Source: Knoellia sp. p5-6-4
GTDB taxonomy: Bacteria > Actinomycetota > Actinomycetes > Actinomycetales > Dermatophilaceae
Length of the DNA: 64,000 nucleotides
NCBI RefSeq assembly: GCF_029222705.1
Contig: NZ_JARGZF010000001.1
Location: 2,228,437-2,292,436 of the forward strand
Direction of reading: 5' to 3'
Positions within the stretch are counted from its first letter, which is position 1; the number at the start of each line of letters is the position of its first letter. The notes beneath the pieces were generated by a model. The model worked only from the letters and a program-made list of their open reading frames with translations, was not told the DNA's origin and did no database searches. This document shows positions 59,129-64,000 of the stretch, piece after piece. The position numbers and the translations under genes are program-made.

Positions 59129-61171
59129 TCAGACCGAGGGTGGGTGTGGGCCGAGAGCGGCCGGCAGGGGTTCGCTGTGCACGACGGTGAGGGCCGAGAC
59201 CGCTCGGGTCAGCACGACGTAGAGCCGGCGCAGTCCCGTGCGCTCGTCGGGCTCGGCAGCCGCGATCGCCGCCGGCTCGACGACGAGCACCCGGTCGAAC
59301 TCCAGGCCCTTGGCCACGCTCGCCGGCACCACGTCCACCTGGTGCTCGACGTCGCCGTGGTCGCTGCCGAGCACGCCGTGCTCGACTCCCTTGTCCCGAA
59401 GGGCCTTCGACACCTCGGCGACCATCGCGTCGGGGGAGATCACCCCGACCGAGCCCGGCTCCGCGATCTCCGTCGCCACCACGTCCACGACGCGGGAGAG
59501 GACGGTGCCCGGCGCGGTGCCCTCGACGGCGAGCCGTCCGGGGTTCTCGCGCACTGAGACCGGCGCCCCGAGCCCGGCGGCCATGTGGGGGAGCAGGCGC
59601 GCGGCAAACTCGATCACGCTGGACGGCACCCGGAAGCCGCGGTCGAGCACCTCGACGTGGCTGCCCGGCTTGCCCAGGTGCTCCAGCGACTCGTCCCACG
59701 AGGCCGTCGCCCACGGGGTGGTGCCCTGTGCGATGTCGCCGAGCACGGTCGCGGCCCCGGTCGTGCACCGGCGTCCGACGGCGCGCAGCTGCATGGGCGA
59801 GAGGTCCTGGGCCTCGTCGAGCACCACGTGTCCCAGGCTCGGTGTCCGCTCGAGGTGGTCGCCGAGCTCGTCGAGGAGCACGGCGTCCGCCATCGACCAC
59901 CGGGCCGCCCCCTTGCTGCGAGGGGCCTTCTCCCACAACAGGAGCGACTGCTCCTGGGGGCTCAGGAGGCCGTCCGCGTGCGTCGCCAGCGCGTCCGCGT
60001 CGGTGAAGAGCTCGAAGAGCACCGCGCGCGGGTCCAGGGCCGGCCACAGCGACTGCGCGTAGCGCTTGACGACGCTCGATCGCGCGACGCCGTCCTGCAC
60101 GCGGTCGTCGGGGCTGTCACCGGCGCGCTCCATCTGCAGCAGCACCGCGTGCGCGAGCCGCTGCGGCAGCATCTGCCGGGCGGCGTCGTAGCGCACGCCG
60201 CGCGAGGCCAGCTCGGCGAGGATCTCGTCGACCTCGTATGCCGGCACGCGCCACTTGCGCGACCCGCGCGGCACCACGAGGGCCTCCGTGGCGGTGCCGA
60301 CCCGCGACCACACGGCGCGCCGCAGCACCTCTGCCAGACGCGGGTCACCTTTCAGCACAGCGGTTTCCGTGCTGTCGGCGCCGCGCACCGGCACGCTGGC
60401 GACGAGCTCCTCGATGGTCGTGTGGCCGACCGCGACCTCGCCCAGGGCCGGGAGCACCGCGCCGATGTGTTCGAGGAAGGCACGGTTCGGGCCGATGACC
60501 AGGACGCCCGAGCGCACCAGCCGGTCGCGGAAGGCGTAGAGGAGCCAGGCGGCGCGGTGCAGGCCCACGGCCGTCTTGCCGGTGCCGGGCGCCCCTTGGA
60601 TGCAGATGGTCTGCTCGGCCCCGGCCCGCACGATCTCGTCCTGCTCGGGCTGGATCGTAGCGACGATGTCGCGCATCGGGCCGACACGGGGCCGTTCGAT
60701 CTCCTCGGCGAGGATCTGGCTGCGCACCTCGTGCTCGGCGCGGTCCTGGAGGTGCTCGTCCTCGTACGCCGTGATGGCGCCCCGGTCGAGGCCGAACCGC
60801 CGCCGCAGGGTGACGTGCATCGGCTCGGCTCGCGAGGCCCGGTAGAACGCGGTCGACATCTCGGCTCGCCAGTCGATGACCAGCGGGTCGCCTGCGGCGT
60901 CCGAGACGTGGCGCCGGCCGATGTACCAGCGTTCGTCCTCGTCGGTGTCGATGCGGCCGAAGAAGAGGGTGGTGCCCGGGTCGTCGGCCAGGGACGCCGC
61001 CCGCAGGTGCAGGGTGCGGGCGAGGTGCTCCGCCGAGATCGGGTCGTGGGCCTGCACCCGGAGCGAGAGGGTCTGCTCGCGCATCCGCCGCAGCGCCTCC
61101 CTCGCGGTGGCCAGGTGTTCCTGCTCTCTCCTCAGCTCCGGCGCGACAGACACGAGGATCCAGCCTGCCAC
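59129..61171 (-). CDS. HelD/HelR-like UvrD-family RNA polymerase-associated helicase
   Basis: A 680-residue SF1 ATPase (674 from the internal GTG at 61153). The N-terminal helical part (LRREQEHLATAREALRRMREQTLSLR) is a coiled coil like that of HelD, and DERWYIGRRHVSDAAGDPLVIDWRAEMSTAFYRA is a HelD hallmark. ATPase motifs: GAPGTGKTAVGLHRAAWLLY (Walker A), HVVLDEAQDLSPMQLRAVGRR (Walker B), LGDIAQGTTPWATASWDE (motif III), and SVAKGLEFDRVLVVEP with LYVVLTRAV (motifs V-VI). HelD removes RNA polymerase from DNA, and HelR relatives in actinobacteria confer rifamycin tolerance. I looked for a rifamycin-associated element upstream and saw none. Confidence 0.88.
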   Translation of the reverse strand: MAGWILVSVAPELRREQEHLATAREALRRMREQTLSLRVQAHDPISAEHLARTLHLRAASLADDPGTTLFFGRIDTDEDERWYIGRRHVSDAAGDPLVIDWRAEMSTAFYRASRAEPMHVTLRRRFGLDRGAITAYEDEHLQDRAEHEVRSQILAEEIERPRVGPMRDIVATIQPEQDEIVRAGAEQTICIQGAPGTGKTAVGLHRAAWLLYAFRDRLVRSGVLVIGPNRAFLEHIGAVLPALGEVAVGHTTIEELVASVPVRGADSTETAVLKGDPRLAEVLRRAVWSRVGTATEALVVPRGSRKWRVPAYEVDEILAELASRGVRYDAARQMLPQRLAHAVLLQMERAGDSPDDRVQDGVARSSVVKRYAQSLWPALDPRAVLFELFTDADALATHADGLLSPQEQSLLLWEKAPRSKGAARWSMADAVLLDELGDHLERTPSLGHVVLDEAQDLSPMQLRAVGRRCTTGAATVLGDIAQGTTPWATASWDESLEHLGKPGSHVEVLDRGFRVPSSVIEFAARLLPHMAAGLGAPVSVRENPGRLAVEGTAPGTVLSRVVDVVATEIAEPGSVGVISPDAMVAEVSKALRDKGVEHGVLGSDHGDVEHQVDVVPASVAKGLEFDRVLVVEPAAIAAAEPDERTGLRRLYVVLTRAVSALTVVHSEPLPAALGPHPPSV

Positions 61172-61225
61172 GACAGGGGCTCGTCGCGCGAGCCGCTGCG
61201 CGCGGCGTGCCCCCGTGCAGGCGAG

Positions 61226-61269
61226 CGCGGTGCGGCCCCGGGGGGTGAGGGGTGCGGGGCCGCACCGCG
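61226..61269 (-). terminator. Terminator of the PepD-like gene
   Basis: Perfect 14-base arms CGCGGTGCGGCCCC and GGGGCCGCACCGCG (61226-61239, 61256-61269) with a G-rich 16-base loop, 10 bases beyond the stop. Confidence 0.8.
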
Positions 61270-61279
61270 TGTCGGGTGG

Positions 61280-62761
61280 CTAGCTGCTGCTGTCGCTCTT
61301 GGCCGTCAGGGTCGCGGTGAGCTCGAGCTCCTTGCCGTCCCGGAGGACCTTCAGGGTGACATTGTCGCCGACGGTGCGCTCCCGGATCTGGGCCACGAGA
61401 GAGAGCGAGGAGTCGACCCGCTCGCCGTTCACGGCGATGACGGTGTCGCCGCTGCGCAGGCCAGCCTCGGCCGCCGGCGTCCCCGGCTGCACCTCGGCGA
61501 TGGTCGCCCCGGCGCGTTCCGCGCTGCCGTCGGAGGCCGAGCCGTCGCGCGAGGTCACGCCGAGCAGCGCGTGCTGCGCCGAGCCCTTCTCGATCAGCTG
61601 GGTGGCGATGGTCTTCGCCTCGTTGACGGGGATCGCGAAGCCGATGCCGATGCTGCCGCCCTGCGAGCCCTGCGAGGCCCCCAAGGTGGCGATGGAGCTG
61701 TTGATGCCGACGAGCTGGCCGCCGGCGTTGACCAGCGCGCCGCCGCTGTTGCCCGGGTTGATGGCCGCGGAGGTCTGGATGGCGTTGGTCACGACCGGCT
61801 CGGACTGGCCGCTCAGGCTGTCCTCCCCGCTGGTCGTCACCGGCCGGTCCAGCGCGCTCACGATGCCGGTCGTGACGGTGCCGGCCAGGCCCAGCGGGTT
61901 GCCGACCGCCATGACCGGGTCGCCCACCTTGAGGGCGTCGGAGTCGCCGAGCGCGACGGGCTCGAGGTTGTCCGGCGGGTCCTGCAGGGTGAGCACGGCG
62001 AGGTCGGTGCTCGGGTCCGTGCCCGCGATGGTGGCCCGGTAGGTGCGCCCGTCGCTCAGGGTGACGGTGATCCGCGCGCCCTGGCCCCCGCCGGTCACCA
62101 CGTGGTTGTTGGTGAGGACGTGGCCCTCGCGGTCGATGACGACGCCCGAGCCCTGGCCGCTGCCACCCTGGGCCTGCACAGCGATGGCCACGACGCTCGG
62201 GGACACTGCCGCGGCTGTGGCGGTCCAGTTCGGGTTGGCGGCGTCGGCCTGCTGCACGGGGGCCTGGTCCGTGCCGCGACCCAGGCTGGACGAGGAGCTC
62301 GCAGTGGAGGACGTCTGCGCGCCTCCGTCCAGCTGGGTCGCGGCATAGGTGCCGCCGCTCGCCAGCACGGCGGCCAGCGCTGCGACGGCGGTCAGTTCCG
62401 CCCAACGGCGGGGCTTGGCCGGCTGGGCGTGCTCTGCCCCTTCCCGCGGTGAGGCGGGCGGGGGCGGTCCAGCCGGGGACTGTGGGGCACCGAAGGCAGC
62501 GTGTGCCGGCTCGGCGCCGTAGGGGGAGGGGCTCCCGGGGTGGGTGGTCGGGTAGCCGGTGGGGGACCCGGACGGGGAGGCCCAGCCCTGCCGGTCGGCG
62601 TCATGCGCGGGGGCCTGGCGTGGGGCGGCGCCGCCGCCCGACGGGCCGTACCAGACGGGCTGGGTGTCGTGGGCGTCACGGCGGATCTCAGCGGTGCGGT
62701 CCGCGTCAGCGGGCTGCCCCGTGGGGGCGCCGGCGTGCTGGTCGTGGTGGGTCTGGCTCAT
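61280..62761 (-). CDS. HtrA/PepD-like membrane serine protease with PDZ domain
   Basis: A 493-residue protease. A Pro/Ala/Gly-rich cytosolic tail (residues 1-118) leads to one membrane helix (about 121-143), so the protease faces outward. The trypsin-like domain has His220 (LTNNHVV), Asp253 (STDLAVL) and Ser339 (NPGNSGGAL). A PDZ domain occupies the last ~95 residues (LLGVTSRDG to VTLKVLRDGKEL). It is the quality-control protease type of Mycobacterium tuberculosis PepD. AAGGAG lies ten bases before the ATG. It follows the sensor kinase gene by 47 bases, as pepD follows mprB. Confidence 0.92.
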   Translation of the reverse strand: MSQTHHDQHAGAPTGQPADADRTAEIRRDAHDTQPVWYGPSGGGAAPRQAPAHDADRQGWASPSGSPTGYPTTHPGSPSPYGAEPAHAAFGAPQSPAGPPPPASPREGAEHAQPAKPRRWAELTAVAALAAVLASGGTYAATQLDGGAQTSSTASSSSSLGRGTDQAPVQQADAANPNWTATAAAVSPSVVAIAVQAQGGSGQGSGVVIDREGHVLTNNHVVTGGGQGARITVTLSDGRTYRATIAGTDPSTDLAVLTLQDPPDNLEPVALGDSDALKVGDPVMAVGNPLGLAGTVTTGIVSALDRPVTTSGEDSLSGQSEPVVTNAIQTSAAINPGNSGGALVNAGGQLVGINSSIATLGASQGSQGGSIGIGFAIPVNEAKTIATQLIEKGSAQHALLGVTSRDGSASDGSAERAGATIAEVQPGTPAAEAGLRSGDTVIAVNGERVDSSLSLVAQIRERTVGDNVTLKVLRDGKELELTATLTAKSDSSS

Positions 62762-62808
62762 CTGGTCTGCACTCCTTGATCGACTGCTACCAGTGAAGCC
62801 GGGGAACG

Positions 62809-64000
62809 TCAGAGGGCTCTGGGCGCTTGCTGGGAGTTTCCTGTGGGCAGCTCCACGACGAAGGTGGCACCGCCGCCGGGCGTCGGCGCGACGCCCACCT
62901 TGCCGTCGTGCGCGCCCACGATGGCTGCCACGATCGCCAGCCCCAGGCCATTGCCGCCCCCTGATCCGCGGGTCCGCGAGGGGTCGGCACGGTAGAAGCG
63001 CTCGAACACCCTGCGTGCCGAGGCCGGGTCGACGCCCGGGCCGTGGTCCCTCACCTCAAGGACAGCACGATCGGTGCCCGGCCGCACCCCGACGGCGATC
63101 TCGACCGGGGTGCCGGCAGGGGTGTGGGTGAGCGCGTTGCCCACCAGGTTGCTCAGCACCTGCCGCAGCTTCGCCTCGTCGCCCGGCACGGATGTCGGCT
63201 GCAGCTGCCCGCCGAGCCCCGTCAGCGTCACCCGGCGCGAGGGGTCGAGGGCCCGGGCGTCCTGGGCGGCATCGCCGGCCAGCACCGTGAGGTCGACGTC
63301 GGTGAACTCCATCGGGCGGTGGTCGTCAAGCCGCGCGAGCATGAGGAGGTCCTCGACGAGGCCGCTCATCCGGCCGGCCTCGCCCTCGATGCGGCCCATC
63401 GCGCTCGCGACGTCCTCCGGCCTGCTCACGGCGCCCTGGCGGTAGAGCTCGGCGTAGCCCTGCACGGTCGCGAGCGGGGTGCGCAGCTCGTGGGAGGCGT
63501 CGGCGACGAACTGGCGCATCCGCTCCTCGGAGGCCTCCCGCACTGCGAAGGACTGCTCGATCTGCGACAGCATCGAGTTCAGCGAGCGGGACAGGGAGGT
63601 GACCTCGTCCTTGGCGGCGCGCGTCGGGATGCGACGACCGAGGTCACCGGCGGCGATGGCGGCGGCGGTGTCCTCGATCTGGGCGAGCGGGCGGAAGGCC
63701 CGCCGCACGGCATACCAGCCGAGGATGCCGCAGGCGACGGTCACGGCGAGGCCGATCATCAGCTCGACGAGCACCAGCCGGCGCACGGTGCGGTCGACCG
63801 AGCGCAGCGGCGTGGCCACCGCGAAGGTGGCGGCGTCGCCGCGCACCCGCCCCGCGACGACCCGCCACGACATGGCGCCGTCCGTGGACCCCACGGTGAA
63901 CGGCTCACCCGTGCGCACCCGGCGGTCGTCCAGCGGGAGCGGCGGGATGGCGGGGTGCAGCGGCTCGTTGGTGGGGTAGAGACCGATCGCCTCGCCGCCG
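62809..64000 (-). CDS. Sensor histidine kinase (MprB-like), 5' end cut by window
   Basis: The frame stays open to the window edge (reading back, GEAIGLYPTNEPLHPAIPPL precedes RRVRTGEPF), so the start lies beyond 64000. Visible parts: an outer domain, one membrane helix (LVLVELMIGLAVTVACGILG then WYAV), a HAMP segment (IEDTAAAIAAGDLGRRIPTR), the H-box ASHELRTPLATVQGYAELY with the phospho-His, N-box LSNLVGNALTHT, and G-boxes DHGPGVDP and GGGNGLGLAIV. Followed by a PepD-like protease, it matches the mycobacterial mprA-mprB-pepD order for envelope stress; the response regulator should lie just outside the window. Confidence 0.9.
   Translation of the reverse strand, partial: GGEAIGLYPTNEPLHPAIPPLPLDDRRVRTGEPFTVGSTDGAMSWRVVAGRVRGDAATFAVATPLRSVDRTVRRLVLVELMIGLAVTVACGILGWYAVRRAFRPLAQIEDTAAAIAAGDLGRRIPTRAAKDEVTSLSRSLNSMLSQIEQSFAVREASEERMRQFVADASHELRTPLATVQGYAELYRQGAVSRPEDVASAMGRIEGEAGRMSGLVEDLLMLARLDDHRPMEFTDVDLTVLAGDAAQDARALDPSRRVTLTGLGGQLQPTSVPGDEAKLRQVLSNLVGNALTHTPAGTPVEIAVGVRPGTDRAVLEVRDHGPGVDPASARRVFERFYRADPSRTRGSGGGNGLGLAIVAAIVGAHDGKVGVAPTPGGGATFVVELPTGNSQQAPRAL

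Noticed and set aside
61172..61279. Rifamycin-associated element upstream of the HelR-like gene
   Set aside because: I looked for the GGGGCTTGC-type inverted repeat and found only a terminator hairpin belonging to the protease gene.

Overview
The window is 64 kb of very GC-rich DNA (roughly 72% by eye) packed with bacterial genes. It looks like a chromosome segment of an actinobacterium, most likely in or near the Intrasporangiaceae (Knoellia/Terrabacter/Janibacter type). The grounds are strong GC3 coding, many GTG starts, frequent leaderless starts, a lone groEL preceded by CIRCE elements, a DUF222-HNH protein, a DUF3263 protein, an ECF42 sigma/DGPF pair, and an mprB-pepD-like pair. The genus is inference. 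I saw no transposase, phage module, CRISPR array, rRNA or tRNA, so this reads as ordinary backbone with accessory islets.

Layout. 0-5 kb: two small unknown genes, a CapA-type protein, a FUSC-like membrane protein, and an operon of a MATE exporter and a GNAT enzyme. 5-11 kb: a LuxR-type regulator divergent from RidA and an FAD oxidase, a DinB protein, and an ECF42 sigma factor with its DGPF partner. 11-19 kb: DUF222-HNH protein, a stand-alone LigD-type polymerase, a secreted glycerophosphodiesterase, a GABA aminotransferase with a short-chain dehydrogenase, and an acyl-CoA dehydrogenase/type-2 hydroxyacyl-CoA dehydrogenase pair. 19-25 kb: a MOT1-type molybdate transporter with a Mop-domain regulator, ung with an SGNH hydrolase, an ArsR regulator divergent from a HAD phosphatase, and a DHA2 exporter.

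24.9-33.5 kb is a cluster of small envelope and stress-type genes around a large MalT-like LuxR regulator. It holds two tandem small paralogues and a YihY membrane protein chained by ATGA overlaps, two SHOCT proteins, a lipoprotein, a multi-pass membrane protein, a DUF7144-like protein and a DUF6325-like protein. Two intergenic regions here share the 17-bp palindrome pattern TCACCCC-N3-GGGGTGA. 33.6-40.3 kb: a PLP decarboxylase, a DUF3263 protein, a GNAT/VOC/P1-peptidase operon, a Tat-exported vanadium haloperoxidase-like protein, and secreted or unknown proteins. 40.5-49.1 kb: one operon (solute-binding lipoprotein, two permeases, ATPase, PHP-type metallohydrolase, GH38 alpha-mannosidase) that reads as uptake and trimming of alpha-mannosides. 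49-64 kb: a repeat-flanked gene remnant, groEL, a PhoD-like phosphatase, a MacB/FtsX-type ABC pair, an orphan WXG100 protein, DUF4031 and NUDIX proteins, an HD protein, a HelD/HelR-like helicase, and a PepD-like protease next to an MprB-like sensor kinase cut by the window end.

The most unusual signal is not a gene. The non-palindromic octamer GTATGCCG (CGGCATAC on the other strand) occurs 34 times by hand count, against about two expected from base composition. It occurs in both orientations, in genes and between them, and is read in every reading-frame phase, where it forces rare codons (TAT, GCA, even ATA). One inverted pair forms the stem of a terminator-like hairpin, and other copies touch terminators. 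This resembles DNA uptake sequences of Neisseria and Pasteurellaceae, or another genome-wide protein-binding word, and I know of no description of it in this group. A second general pattern is a TANNNT -10 box placed 6-7 bases before the start codon in at least ten genes, the signature of leaderless mRNAs.
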